In this document: piece by piece, positions 11,476 through 21,648 of the stretch
Layout of the letters: every line of letters begins with the position of its first letter
Position numbering within the stretch: position 1 is the stretch's first letter
Assembly: GCF_036850765.1 (NCBI RefSeq)
Contig: NC_089493.1
Coordinates: forward strand, 131,570,239 to 131,634,238
Reading direction: 5' to 3'
From: Saccopteryx bilineata
Taxonomy: Eukaryota > Chordata > Mammalia > Chiroptera > Emballonuridae
DNA length: 64,000 nucleotides
Made by a program: the position numbers and the translations under genes
Notes under the pieces: generated by a model
The model's input: only the letters and a program-made list of their open reading frames with translations
Databases searched by the model: none
What the model was told of the DNA's origin: nothing

Positions 11476-11764
11476 CCTTTCTCCTCCATCCGGTTACCTC
11501 AGCATGTTTGGTGACTCCCTTTGAACTCTCATCCCTCCATTGCTACTTGGGGAGTAATGTGCCTGCCCTTTCCAGGCCTGCAGCCTGTTCACGTTCATGC
11601 AGCTGGTGGGCCTGGGAGAGCCTGGGCCAGTCCTGGTGTCAGGTGACAGAGGCAGGGTGATTCCCTGTACAGGTGAGGGGGGTAGCGACTGGCTCTCATC
11701 TTATGACTGGGATGTCACAGGCCTCCCCACCTCCACATCCCCTCTACCACCCGAGGCAGTGTGG

Positions 11765-11900
11765 GTTGTTGTTAAGAACCCAGGCAGTAGTGTCAGACCG
11801 TCTGCTGTGAATCCCAGCTCTAGTCCTTACCAGCCATGTGGCCTGTGGAACATTGCTTTAACCCTCTGCACCTCAGTTTTCTCACCTGGCAGAGGCTAAA
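11765..11900 (+). repeat. MIR
   Basis: The order gaatcccagctctagtcctt, accagccatgtggcctgtgg, ttaaccctctgcacctcagt, then ttttctcacctggcagaggc is a clear plus-strand MIR. Confidence 0.85.
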
Positions 11901-12044
11901 AGAAGACGGACATCTGGCATTCACAGGAGACAGGTCTCCAGTTAGCAGAATCTTGCTAAGTCTGGACCTCAGACCAGCCCTGTAAAATGGAACCTTAACA
12001 ACATGCCACCAGCAAGCCGGTTGAGACTTCCACTGTGTCTGCTA

Positions 12045-12205
12045 AGGCCAGGCACTATCTCAGGCATTGTACAAATCTTTTTTTAGTCCTCACCACAATC
12101 CATGAAGACACCAAGGCAGAGAGGGTAAGTACTTTGCCCAGATGGACACAGTCCTCAAGTGCCCAGGTGGGGATTTGAAGCCAGGCATCTGGATTCAACA
12201 GAAAG
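12045..12205 (-). repeat. MIR
   Basis: The phrases tagtcctcaccacaatccat, gacaccaaggcagagagggt, aagtactttgcccagatgga and gatttgaagccaggcatctg follow MIR in reverse complement. Confidence 0.8.
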
Positions 12206-12380
12206 GGAAGGGGCCCACTGTCTCTTATATAATATTTCAACGCATTCCAAACCTTCGGCACATGCTGTCTTCATGGCTGCTCCTCAGGGCTGATGAGGGA
12301 GACGTGTGATACCACGTTACAGGGGAAGGATGGAGGGTAAGGCCTGTTCATACATCTGGGAGGAAGTGGATGAGGTGTGC

Positions 12381-12719
12381 CTCTCTCTCTCTCTCTAAGA
12401 TGAGAGGAGGGGAGATAGTGAGGCATACTCCTGCATGCACCTTGACTAGGATTCACCTGGAGCCTCCATCTGGGGCCCATGCTTGAATACTTAGCTATTT
12501 TTAGCACGAGGCTGATGTGCTCCATTGGAGCTCTCCTCAGCACCTGGGCTGATGCTTGAACCAATTGAGCCACTGGCTGTGGGAGAGGAAGAGAGAGAGA
12601 AGGGGGAGAGGGAGGGGGAGAAGCAGATAATTGCTTCTCCTGTGTGCTCTTACCAGGGATTGAGCCCGGGATGCCCATACACCAGGCTGACGCTCTATCC
12701 ACTGAGACACTGGCCAGGG
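12381..12719 (-). mobile_element. Older Rhin-1-like tRNA-derived SINE
   Basis: On the minus strand it begins accctggccagtgtctcagt, continues with gagcgtcagcctggtgtatg and a decayed B box (gggctcaatccc), then agcacacaggagaagcaatt and a CT-rich body. This is the architecture of the 15.57 kb and 48.49 kb copies, but with many substitutions. I see no clear target duplication, which fits greater age. Confidence 0.85.
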
Positions 12720-13185
12720 TCAAGGTGGGCTTCTTTCTCATTAGCTCCCTCCGGCTTCTAACTGGAGCCACTGTAGAGGCTGGAGGAGGGGTGGGAGTGA
12801 ATTCTCACCAGGAGATGGCCATGGCTCAGGGCCCAGCCCTCTGGAGGAACCAGGCAAGCTTGGAGGGCTGGGATTCAGACAGGCTCTGGTGAGGCCCACC
12901 TGCCCCGGGAATCATGAGCACATGGTGTGGGTGTGACAAATAGGCTCCTGGTAGGCTGAGTATTAATCCCATTGACAGGATTGGGGAGAGGCAGCTTCCC
13001 GAAATGCTCGCACTGGGGCGGGCTCTGTCCCACCAGGCCTGTCTGGATAGGGTGGTGAGGAGGCAGCCAGGGCATCTCTGCTGGCAGCTGGTAGGGGTAG
13101 GAGCCTAGTCTGAGGAAGTAGACAGCCTGACCCAGGGTCCTACTTCCAGAGGCTTAGTTTGGAAGGTCTCTCTCCTCTTTTTACT
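12720..13185. other. Unique noncoding DNA
   Basis: I recognise no gene or repeat in this stretch. Confidence 0.35.
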
Positions 13186-13189
13186 CTGT

Positions 13190-13470
13190 GTGTCCATCAT
13201 CTTTGGAGAAACGTCCATTTAAGTCCTTTGCTCATTTTTTGACCTGATGGTTTGTTGTTTGGCATTGAGTTGTAGGAACTCTTCATGTGTTCTGGATATG
13301 AACCCCTTGCCAGGTGTACGGTTTGCAGACATGTCCTCCCGGTCCCTCCATCCTCTTAGCTCTGCCAGTGGTCTCCTTTGCCATGAGAAAGTTTTCAGTT
13401 TGATGTTGTTCCATAGATTTACCAGCACGAGGCAGTTCTCATCTGGATTGCTCAGCTGATGAGATTTCTT
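13190..13470 (-). mobile_element. Old LINE-1 ORF2 C-terminal fragment
   Basis: The phrases tttggagaaacgtccattta, agtcctttgctcattttttg, gagttgtaggaactcttcat, atgaaccccttgccaggtgt and gaaagttttcagtttgatgt match L1 sequence in the same order as the minus-strand L1 at 42.07-42.29 kb, but with much more divergence. It is a decayed ORF2 piece. Confidence 0.85.
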
Positions 13471-13625
13471 GGCTAAAGCCCACCAAACCACTTGGCGTAT
13501 CAGAGCTGGGGAAACAGAGTTCTGTGCTAGGGCACAGCAGCTCAAGGGCCAGGGGGTGGGCACAGGAGCAAGGATGGTGCAGTTGCTGCCACACCCCCTG
13601 CAGTGCTGAGCTGGATCCTGCGCAT

Positions 13626-13720
13626 ACCTCCCTCCCTCCCTTTGTCTGTCTGTCTCTGTCTCTCTGTGTCTCCCTGCCTTCTCCCTGCCTCTCTCTGTCA
13701 CCATGTCTCTGTTTCTCTCA
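13626..13720. repeat. Pyrimidine-rich simple repeat
   Basis: Tandem tccc, tctg and tctctg units fill this tract, with few purines other than the G of tctg. Confidence 0.8.
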
Positions 13721-13834
13721 GGCCTGTTGGCACATGTTCAGGAATGTTTTGAGCCACTTGTTCAACAAGGTGTCCCAGATGTCCTGGCTCTCTTGGCCTG
13801 GAGGATGCAGGTTCTGCCTCTGACAGGCTGCCTC

Positions 13835-14000
13835 ACTGGCTCTGCCACTAGCTTTCTGTGTGACCCAGGCAGGCTCCGTCTCCTCCCTGGACCTCATTTT
13901 CTCCATCTATAGAATAATCGTTGTTTCTGTCTCGTCGGGGAGTCTTGAGGGTTAAACAAGATGCTGTATGTGAGTTCCTCTCCGGGGAGTCACACATGCT
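13835..14000 (+). repeat. MIR
   Basis: The phrases ggctctgccactagctttct, gtgtgacccaggcaggctcc, ggacctcattttctccatct and gggttaaacaagatgctgta follow the MIR consensus. Confidence 0.85.
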
Positions 14001-14620
14001 GCTGTCATCACCTCTCTAGGTGAGCTTGTCAGATTCTCTGGGACCCCTCAATATGCCTGAGGCTACAGGCAGAGTAGGGAGTCATGGGTGATGTGTATCT
14101 GGCTGTGCACGTGTGTATCACATGCATGTGCTGGGGTGAGGAGGGCCCAGAAGTCACTGGAGCCCAGCAGACACTGTGGCCATTCACTGGGCAGGAGGGC
14201 GGGCCCTGCCCCTCTCAGCTCAGGCTCCCGGAGCAGGGATGTCGGCGGCCCGGTGGCCGCTGGTTTGTGTCCCCTATTCTTAGCCGCACAGACACTCACA
14301 CCTGCTATTTCTGTGTCCTTCCTACTACGGAGGCGGGGGAGGGGAAGAAAGTAGTTCATCTAAAAATACAGCCTGGGGAAAACATCCAGCACCCAGCCCT
14401 AGCGGAGCGATGTGTCTCATGTTCTTGCCTTCTGTCCCTGCTCCCCCACTCACCTCCTGGCTGCCTCCACTCCTTTTGGAACCTTCCAGATGCTGCCTCC
14501 CTCTGTAGCTGTGCCACCTTCCCCAGTGCCCTCTGCCCCTGGCTGGGGGCGTCCTGCCCCCATTTCAGAGGGGAAGGAACCGAGGCCTTGGGAGGGCTGG
14601 CAGACTTTCTGCTTGTCTCT
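14001..14620. other. Unique GC-rich noncoding DNA
   Basis: Long overlapping open frames exist on both strands (14084-14767 plus, 14356-15141 minus). Neither shows a domain, and both run through a MIR, so they look like chance frames in GC-rich DNA. Confidence 0.4.
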
Positions 14621-14624
14621 GTGA

Positions 14625-14770
14625 TCTTCTGTCTGAGCCTCAGTTTCCTCACCTGTACTGGAGAGAGGATAAATGAAAGCACTTCCCTGGCAGGTGGTGA
14701 TGAGAGGGGAGGAGAAGTGCAGGTAAAGCCCGTGATGTGGGCCAAGCACTTCAAAAGTACTCTGTGAGAG
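14625..14770 (+). repeat. MIR
   Basis: The phrases tgagcctcagtttcctcacc, gagaggataaatgaaagcac and gtgggccaagcacttcaaaa match the MIR core and 3' part. Confidence 0.75.
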
Positions 14771-15553
14771 GTCCCTGTCACCATTGGTGGTTTTGTTATT
14801 GCCACCCTTGTCCTGGCACTGAGTTCCTGAGGCTGAGGTCCTCTAAGCCTCATGTTCTGAGGCTTTGCTCCAACCATGTTTAAAAAACAACTTACCCCCC
14901 TGGAAGCTTCCTGAGGGCAGGTCTGCCTCCTGGTGCCCAGTGTGTGGTAGGCAGGCCTTTGCTGAGGAAGGTGGGGCCAGTCTGGGGGTAAGTGAGCTCC
15001 TGCCCCCAGCGGCTCCCGCTCTATGGGCAGGTGCAGGGGAATGGGCTGTTCCCATCTCCACTTTGACATTGGGATCCTGGAATGCACTGACGAAAAGCCA
15101 TGGTCCTGGGTCCTGTGGCTGGGATGGTGGACCTGGAGCAAAGGCTACCTGTCTCCAGACTCCCTAGTGTCTCACCTGCCTGTCTTTCCTGCTAAAGACT
15201 GCAGGAGCCTCCAGGGCCCTCCGTGAAGGCTCAGCAGCCCACCGTCCCCAATTCTCCTTCCTGCTATCTGTCTCTGAACCTGGCCATGCAGGGGCCTGAA
15301 GGGTCCAAGGCTTCTGAGGCCAGTAGGTACACCCTTGGGTTTAGTGAACACCCCCTGGGTGTTTGTGGATAGTCTTTTGTGAAAACCTCTATGTACACCA
15401 AAGTGGGAGGACTGGTCTCTTGAGGCCATGTTCTGATCAGTGACCATCAGCTTGTGACCAGATGTACTTCCTCCATACTGCCCACACCTCATGCCAGTGG
15501 GTTACTTTGACATTGTTTAATTTTATCTGTAAATGTTTTGGTGTCTACCCCTT
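14771..15553. other. Unique noncoding DNA
   Basis: I recognise no gene. The phrase cttcctgagggcaggtctgc near 14905 may be a short L2-type remnant. Confidence 0.35.
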
Positions 15554-15566
15554 AAAAAGTAAGGGC

Positions 15567-15963
15567 CCTAACCCTGGCCGGTTGGCTCAGCGGTAGAGCG
15601 TCAGCCTGGCGTGTGGGGGACCCGGGTTCGATTCCCGGCCAGGGCACATGGGAGAAGCGCCCATTTGCTTCTCCACCCCCCCTCCTTCCTCTCTGTCTCT
15701 CTCTTCCCCTCCCGCAGCCAAGGCTCCATTGGAGCAAAGATGGCCCGGGCCCTGGGGATGGCTCCTTGGCCTCTGCCCCAGGCGCTAGAGTGGCTCTGGT
15801 CGCGGCAGAGCAATGCCCCGGAGGGGAGGGGCAGAGCATCGCCCCCTGGTGGGCAGAGCGTTGCCCCTGGTGGGCATGCCGGGTGGATCCCAGTCGGGCG
15901 CATGCGGGAGTCTGTCTGACTGTCTCTCCCCGTTTCCAGCTTCAGAAAAATACAAAAAAAAAA
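15567..15963 (+). mobile_element. Rhin-1-like tRNA-derived SINE, full length
   Basis: It begins near ccctggccggttggctcagc and has an intact A box (tggctcagcgg, 15583-15593) and B box (ggttcgattcc, 15625-15635). The GC-rich body includes ggagcaaagatggcccgggc and repeated gccccctggtgggcagagcg units, then a poly(A) tail. The target duplication aaaaagtaagggc lies at 15554-15566 and 15964-15976. It is very similar to the copy at 48489, so the family was active recently. The tRNA-like head is not a functional tRNA gene. Confidence 0.96.
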
Positions 15964-16079
15964 AAAAAGTAAGGGCTCTTAAAATATATATACCCATAAT
16001 GCCATGACCACACCCAAAGTCAGATGTCACCTGGCACTCGGATTTATCACCTGATTCACTCTTCAAAATAGACATCAGG

Positions 16080-16309
16080 CCTGACCTGTGGTGGTGCAGT
16101 GGATAAAGCGTCGACCTGGAAATGCTGAGGTCGCTGGTTCGAAACCCTGGGCTTGCCTGGTCAAGGCACATATGGGAGTTGATGCTTCTAGCTCCTCCCC
16201 AACTTCTCTCTCTGTCTCTCTCTCCTCTCTCTCTCTTCCTTTCTCTCTCCTCTCTAAAATGAATAAATAAAATAAAAAATAAAAAAAATAAAAAAAGATT
16301 TAAAAAAAA
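16080..16309 (+). mobile_element. Ves-like tRNA-derived SINE
   Basis: It starts cctgacctgtggtggtgcag, has a B box ggttcgaaacc (16136-16146), a short body with cttgcctggtcaaggcacat, a CT-rich block and an A-rich tail. The target duplication aaaatagacatcagg is exact (16065-16079 and 16310-16324). Confidence 0.97.
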
Positions 16310-16334
16310 AAAATAGACATCAGGTGGGAGTTAA

Positions 16335-16445
16335 CGTTGACATTTTCTAGATGAGGACACTGGAGACCCAGGCAGTCTAGTCACTGGCCTGAGGTCACAC
16401 AGCTAATAAGTGACTGAGAGGATTTGAACTTGTCACTACCCTCTT
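16335..16445 (-). repeat. MIR
   Basis: The phrases agatgaggacactggagacc, gaggtcacacagctaataag and gaggatttgaacttgtcact are reverse-complement MIR. Confidence 0.85.
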
Positions 16446-16930
16446 TCCCCTGCCACGCCCTCGGGATTGCCAAGTCTGGTGGCTCCAGCAGGGTTCTGAG
16501 TGTGCTTTGATTGGGGTGCACCTGGTCCATCGAGGATCAGCATAGGTGTGCCCTTGGAATGCAGACTACAGCAGTCCCAGGGGTGAGCCATCTCCTCTGG
16601 CCCGCTGCTGAGCTTTACCGAATGTTACAAGCCGTTTAAAAAGCGCTGACCGCATGCTTTGCAGCTCCTATTTAAGACGTACTAAAAAAAATAAGCACCT
16701 TTACAGGGAGGAAACTGCAGCACATTGGGATATAACACATCTACTGTGTCACTCATGCATGTGTCATCCTAGAGGAGCCAGGGAGGGGTATGTGAGTGCC
16801 AGCTTCACCCTCCGGGGTGCTCTTGAGGGTAACAGGCGCTTAGTGAGCAGGTCTGCATCTCAAGCCCTGAAGCTTTGGGGTGTGTTAAATGTCAGGGTGG
16901 GGTGGAATGGGGCGTGTAGGTGGAGGGCAG
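16446..16930. other. Unique noncoding DNA
   Basis: No gene seen. The block at 16610-16720 (gaatgttacaagccgtttaa and following) is more AT-rich than its neighbours and could be regulatory or an old repeat. Confidence 0.35.
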
Positions 16931-16934
16931 AGGC

Positions 16935-17050
16935 TGTACTTGCTCTAGGCTGCCCATTTTGCAGATGAAGAAGCTGAGGCCCAGGAAGGGGAATGAAAGG
17001 TCCAAGGTCACATCCTGAGAGCCATTCCCAGCAGGCCAAGGGGGCACTGT
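16935..17050 (-). repeat. MIR
   Basis: The phrases gcccattttgcagatgaaga, agctgaggcccaggaagggg and aaggtccaaggtcacatcct match reverse-complement MIR. Confidence 0.85.
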
Positions 17051-17076
17051 ACTCACAAGGGTGCTCCTGAATCTCC

Positions 17077-17212
17077 TTCCTCCCTCTTCCCTCCTCCCTC
17101 TTCCCTCCTCGCTCCTCCCTCCTCCCTCCCCCTTTTCCCACCCCTCCTCCCTCCTCTTCCTCCCTCCTCCCTCCTCCGTCCTCTCTCCTCCCTCCTCCCT
17201 CCTCCCTCCCAC
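17077..17212. repeat. Homopyrimidine tract, ccctcctcc units
   Basis: About 135 bp almost entirely C and T, built from ccctcctccctcttccctcc-type units. Only a few purines interrupt it. Such mirror-like tracts can adopt triplex (H-DNA) structure. The antisense reading produces a Gly/Glu/Arg-rich frame that is not a gene. Confidence 0.95.
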
Positions 17213-17419
17213 CTGAAGCAGAGTGTGCTGGTTCACTAGGACCCTTAGACACCTCCTGCCACTCTCTGAGCCTTGGCTGGAGTTCATGATACTTAGGTGG
17301 GACTAGGGGCATGGAGTATATAATGCTTGTTGGGTGTCCCTCACATCCTCCTTGGAAGGCCCCCAGCAGCCACAGGCTGTGCAGTCTCCCAGAGAGCATG
17401 GGGACAGGCCTCCTGCCTC

Positions 17420-18060
17420 TCTTCCTTCTTTCCTCCACCAACGTTCCTTAAGTGCTTCCCTCCAGCTAATCATTGTGACAGGTTCAGAGGGCTATAGCAG
17501 GGAACAAATGAATAGTACCATCCAGCGGTCAAACCAACAGAGATGAAGCCTCTGGGTGCTCTGTGGAGCTCACAGTGGCTCAGAGGGGATGGAAGCTTAG
17601 TGAGGAAGACAGCTATGGTGTCAGGCAGCAGTGTGCATACTGCCCCAGTGGCTCTTTGTTCCCTGATAGGGGCTCAGCCAGGTTGGTGAAGGCGAGGAAG
17701 GCTCCCTAAAGAAGTAACACCAGAGCTGAGTGCTGCAGGATGAACCAATGAGCTGAGTGGGTGGGAGGCAGTAGCTAGAAGGATGGGGTAGCAGGCAGAG
17801 GGGCTAGCATGTGCAAAGGCCCTGTGGCAGAGCTCAGGAAACAAGGAGAAGCCAGCTGGCTGGAGTGCTGCACCCTTAGAGAGGTTTAGTGGGAGGCAGA
17901 AGGGGCTGGGCCAGGCCTCCCTGCAGGCCATGAGGGCTTTAAGCTGGGACAGGGAGGGTCATACACTTAAGTTTGTGGTGTGGACAGACTTCTGGCTGTT
18001 ATGTGGGAAAACGGCCTGAAGTTGGAGCCAGGAGTAGAGTGTGGTAGTAGTTAGGGTTGA
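17420..18060 (-). repeat. Ancient L2 LINE fragment
   Basis: The phrases ttccttaagtgcttccctcc, then ggctatagcagggaacaaat, then agcatgtgcaaaggccctgt and gccatgagggctttaagctg are in the order of reverse-complement L2. Boundaries are approximate. Confidence 0.55.
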
Positions 18061-19260
18061 AGGTGAGCATCCAGATGGCAGGCACTGGTGGCCTGTACCA
18101 GGTGCCAACCATCATCCCCTTTAAGCCTGCTGACCCAGGAATGTCCCTACTAGTGTCCAGGAGGGGCAGTGCTCTGAGACACATCATTCTGCAGGAGGTA
18201 GAGGGCTGAGGGGGTGAGGTGAATGTCCTTCCTTCTCTGGAAGGCCGGGAAGCCAGGCGTGGGAGAGCCCACTGGCCCAGGATGTTCCTTCTCTGACATG
18301 TAGCTCAAGTGGTAGGCAGCTGAGCTATGAGCATGTGAGCAATGAGGGTGTGACATCTGCCTCCGTGTCATACTCCTAGGCTCCCAAAGCTCGCTCATTC
18401 CGGGAGGAGCCAGTGCCCTGAGAGGGGAAAAAACAGGTTTGCTTTACTTAATTGTGACTGATGCTGACAGCTTGCATCTTTAGTCTGAAAAGTATCTATG
18501 GGGTAAGGACTGCTTTTCTCAATTGGGATAATTATGTTAATTAAAATGCATTCTTTATAGCAGCTCTGATGAATAAAAACAGTTCCACTGCTCTCTTTAA
18601 ACACTCTAACCTTCTGCCGTGAGAGTGAGGACGTTCTTGCTTGGTGGTTTATGCGTCCTTACGTGGATTTCGAGAGGCGACCTGCTGCCGGGTGGCTTGG
18701 AGATGGATGGATACAGCGAGGGGGTGGGCGAGTGCACTGGCCAGCGCTGGATAGGCCATCGGGTGCAGGACTGGGACTGGCACTGCTGTGGAGCCTTCAA
18801 GAGAATGAGAAAGCCACTTCTTTCTCTAATTGCTGTTTGCATCCCCTGGAGAGCATGGAGTAATTAATGAGTTCTCAATTAAGGGCATTACATGTGGGAG
18901 AAAGAGGTGCTTGGGCCAGAGTGGGTCTAGAGTGAAAGGCAACCTGGGGACGTCTTCTCACCCCTGGCCTTGGTGGGACAGGGGTAGAAGAGGTAGCTGG
19001 AAGTTAAGAGGGGTCCTTAATAAAGTGGAGGTGGTAGTTGATGTGCAAGGATGAGAGAGGGAGGGAAGAGAAACCAGTGGGGGGCAATGGCAGGCAGGAA
19101 GGGGTTTTCTGTCTCCCCCTCAGGGAAGCTGCACTGGGCAGAGTGAGAATGAATGGGTCCTGCCCCTCTACCCAGGACCCTCAGTTACCGCCACAGCCTC
19201 CTGGTCTTGGCTGTGAGTCCCCGTCTGGTGAGCCAAAGACCTGGACAGGGGCTCAGAGGC
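18061..19260. other. Unique DNA with AT-rich islands
   Basis: Two islands contrast with the GC-rich surroundings. One is at 18440-18605 (gataattatgttaattaaaa). The other is at 18820-18895, with an octamer-like tttgcat (18836-18842), taattaatga (18861-18870) and caattaag. Clusters of homeodomain-like TAATTA sites in otherwise GC-rich unique DNA resemble conserved enhancers, but I cannot test conservation. Confidence 0.3.
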
Positions 19261-19267
19261 CCATTCT

Positions 19268-19518
19268 GCTCTATGGAGGTGTTTGTGTGTGTAATTGTGT
19301 GTGTGAAGGTCTGTATGGTGAGAGTGAGTATGTATATGCGTATATGTGTGTGTGAGAGTGTGTATGTGATTATGTTTTTATGTGTATGATGAGTGTATTG
19401 TGCATTTGTGTGTGCAAGCGGGTATGTGAGAATGTGTGTGTGTAAGCCTGAGTGTATGGGTGTGTGTGTAAGCCTGAATGTGTGGGTACATGTGTATGTG
19501 TGTGAGAGAGTGTGTATA
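19268..19518. repeat. TG-rich interrupted microsatellite
   Basis: Alternating TG with interruptions (tgtgtgtaagcctgaatgtg appears in near-duplicate form) over about 250 bp. Confidence 0.9.
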
Positions 19519-20490
19519 TTCCAGCCACAGAAGGTGATAATAGTCTCAGTCCACAGATACTGGAAACATTGAGGCTTCCCATCAATACTGCATCAGGCTT
19601 TCTGGTGTATCTTGAAAAGTCTGAAGCCTAGACCCACCTCCCGTCAGGAGCCCTGGGTAGACAGAGATGTGGCTGCTCTTACTGAGCCTCCTCCCCTCCC
19701 CATGTCCTTGACCGCCTGACCTGGTGGTGTCACACCTGGTCTCAGAAAGGATGAGGGATTCTGGGACCCTGTGACTCTGGTCAGCTAAGGCCTGTGAGGG
19801 TTGGGGGTATGGACTCATATTGAGGAGGGTATTTAGGTCCCAAAGAAAGGCGGACATCTCAGCTGACCACCATGCTGGTTTTCTGAGAGGACAGAGTGCA
19901 GATGGACGTGTCCCAGGTGTGGGAGGGAGGCTTTGCAGACTTCCTCACTCATTTGCCCAGGGTATTCCTGTCCTGGGAGCTGCTCAGCCTGCATGGTCAT
20001 GGCCCACAGGGGTAAAGCTGAGACTGACACTCCTGAGCAGGTGGTGAGGACAGGGTTAGAGGAGGTGCCACAGCTCCCCTCCAATTCCAGCCCAGCCCCG
20101 GCCCCTCTTGCTGCCCCAAAAGAGGAAATAAGCTGAGAGATTCGTTTTGTACATGCCGCCTGGCTGAAGAGGAGGCTGTTGCGGTCAGGGAGGCCCCTGT
20201 AGCCCACAGAGCACATGGACCACAAGGGGCAGGAGCTTGTTCAAGGTCATACAGCCTGGAGCCATTGTCTGGGGAAAGGACAGAGCCCAGGCCCCATAAC
20301 CCCAGGGGGTTATGAGGGTAGCCAAGGCCAGGGTACTAAGCCTGAAGGGTCCCCATGACCAGAGGAAGAACTCCTAGATACTCTCTAGACCACTGAACCT
20401 CTCGTGGGGCCCCTGCACACTAGCTTCTGGCCACAACTTTGGGGCCTGATACTGGACTCCAGAGGCTTGCCTGTGCACATGGGTCTGGGC
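19519..20490. other. Unique noncoding DNA
   Basis: No gene recognised. A short segment at 20090-20170 (gaggaaataagctgagagat and neighbours) is not obviously repetitive. The phrase gttcaaggtcatacagcctg at 20238 is a possible MIR remnant. Confidence 0.35.
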
Positions 20491-20790
20491 ACTCACACAT
20501 GTACGTGTGTGGACAGGCACACACTTGTGTTGTCAGGCATACATCTATGTCCATGTGTGCACGTGGGTTGTACCTGTGCATGTGTACACATGTCGATGCA
20601 TGCCTGTGCACACACATGGGTATATGCAGGCATATGGTTACATGTGTGTACATGCATGTGTGAGTGCCCCAGTGTACACACATCCATGGGTGTGTGTACA
20701 TAAGGCCGTTTACCACGTGTGTCTGGGGAACTGCATCCTAGTAGTTCTGCCCCTGCATGTTCACACATGTGTTTTCTCACATAGGTCCAT
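20491..20790. repeat. TGTGCA/CATGTG-rich minisatellite-like region
   Basis: About 300 bp of degenerate alternating purine-pyrimidine units (tgtgcatgtgtacacatg and relatives). Antisense and sense frames read as Cys/His/Val/Met-rich peptides, which is the repeat and not a protein family. Such sequence is prone to Z-DNA. Confidence 0.85.
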
Positions 20791-21330
20791 GTGTGCTATG
20801 AGGGACCTGGCAAGGCCCCACCTTAGGCCCTGGAACAGCGTGGCTCTCAAGGTGGTATGATGAGTCAGAGGTGTGAGCTCTGGCCCATACTGGGAACCTG
20901 CCCCCTCAGGAGGGATGACACTGTCTATCTTGGGACCAGCGAGTATCCTGACAGGCAGGCCTCGGACCCCACTTCCAGCAGTCTGGAGAGAGCCTGAGCT
21001 GTGTGACCTGCCCCATGACTCCACTGCCCAGAAGTGCCAAGGACAAGGCAGGGACTCCCTTGTTCACTCCCCCACGAGGCCAGCTGGTAGTGAGCCCTTT
21101 CCCACACTGCAGAACTGAATCGCAGTTTGAGATGTGCGGAAGGGTCTGCGCCTTGCTGAGGATGGCCTGGGACTGGGGCCTGTCTGCTGGGACTCTCCCG
21201 GGGAGCAGCCACTGGGGCCCGCCCAGAAGGAGCTGGCCTGTCTCTTCCTCTTCCACCAGCACAGTTGCCAAGGTGAAAGTAAACTAAGCCTCCATCTGCC
21301 TCCCCTTCCACCCCCATCCCCCTTGTTATC
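20791..21330. other. Unique noncoding DNA
   Basis: No gene or repeat recognised. Confidence 0.35.
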
Positions 21331-21353
21331 TGCCAAGCTCTTGGGCTGCGCTG

Positions 21354-21489
21354 ATGACCCTTTGCCAAGAGGGAATCGCATTTTCCAAGACAGGGCAATT
21401 CCGACTGCTACAATGCAGAGTGCTAATGGAGGGGGTGCTGGGCACTGCCTCTGGCAGGGACACCCCCACCTCAGCAGACAGCACCAGCT
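21354..21489 (+). repeat. Dispersed duplication, copy A (likely source)
   Basis: The 136 bp from atgaccctttgccaagaggg to gcagacagcaccagct recur at 22606-22741 with a single difference (gaatcgcatt here, gaatcacatt there) and no gap. Here the segment sits in sequence that shows no repeat, so this is probably the source. Confidence 0.97.
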
Positions 21490-21621
21490 CCTGCACAGCC
21501 CACTGGGACCCGGGCCGCCACCCCACCGCAGCCGGGCTCACTGAGGGAGCTTCCCTTCTCACCTCCACTGTATTTACAACTTCAATTTTTAATGCCTCTG
21601 CTCTTTGAAGACGCGTAATGT

Positions 21622-21648
21622 TTTTGAGAGGAACATTTCCTCTCAAAA
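21622..21648. other. Perfect 12-bp inverted repeat with 3-nt loop
   Basis: The arm ttttgagaggaa (21622-21633), the loop cat and the arm ttcctctcaaaa (21637-21648) form a perfect hairpin. It lies 133 bp downstream of duplication copy A. No retroelement or terminator context explains it. Confidence 0.9.

Noticed and set aside
14084..15141. Long open frames on both strands (227 codons plus, 261 codons minus)
   Set aside because: They overlap each other, show no domain, run through a MIR and are expected by chance in GC-rich DNA.
15567..15640. tRNA-gene-like sequence with A and B boxes
   Set aside because: It is the head of a Rhin-1-like SINE with a long body, poly(A) and target duplication, not a tRNA gene. 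The same applies to the other SINE heads.
16860..17441. 193-codon minus frame rich in Gly, Glu and Arg
   Set aside because: It is the antisense reading of a MIR and the homopyrimidine tract.
19268..20790. Regularly repeated short units that could suggest a CRISPR-like array
   Set aside because: Units are degenerate TG/CA-rich simple sequence without constant-length spacers, in a mammalian genome.
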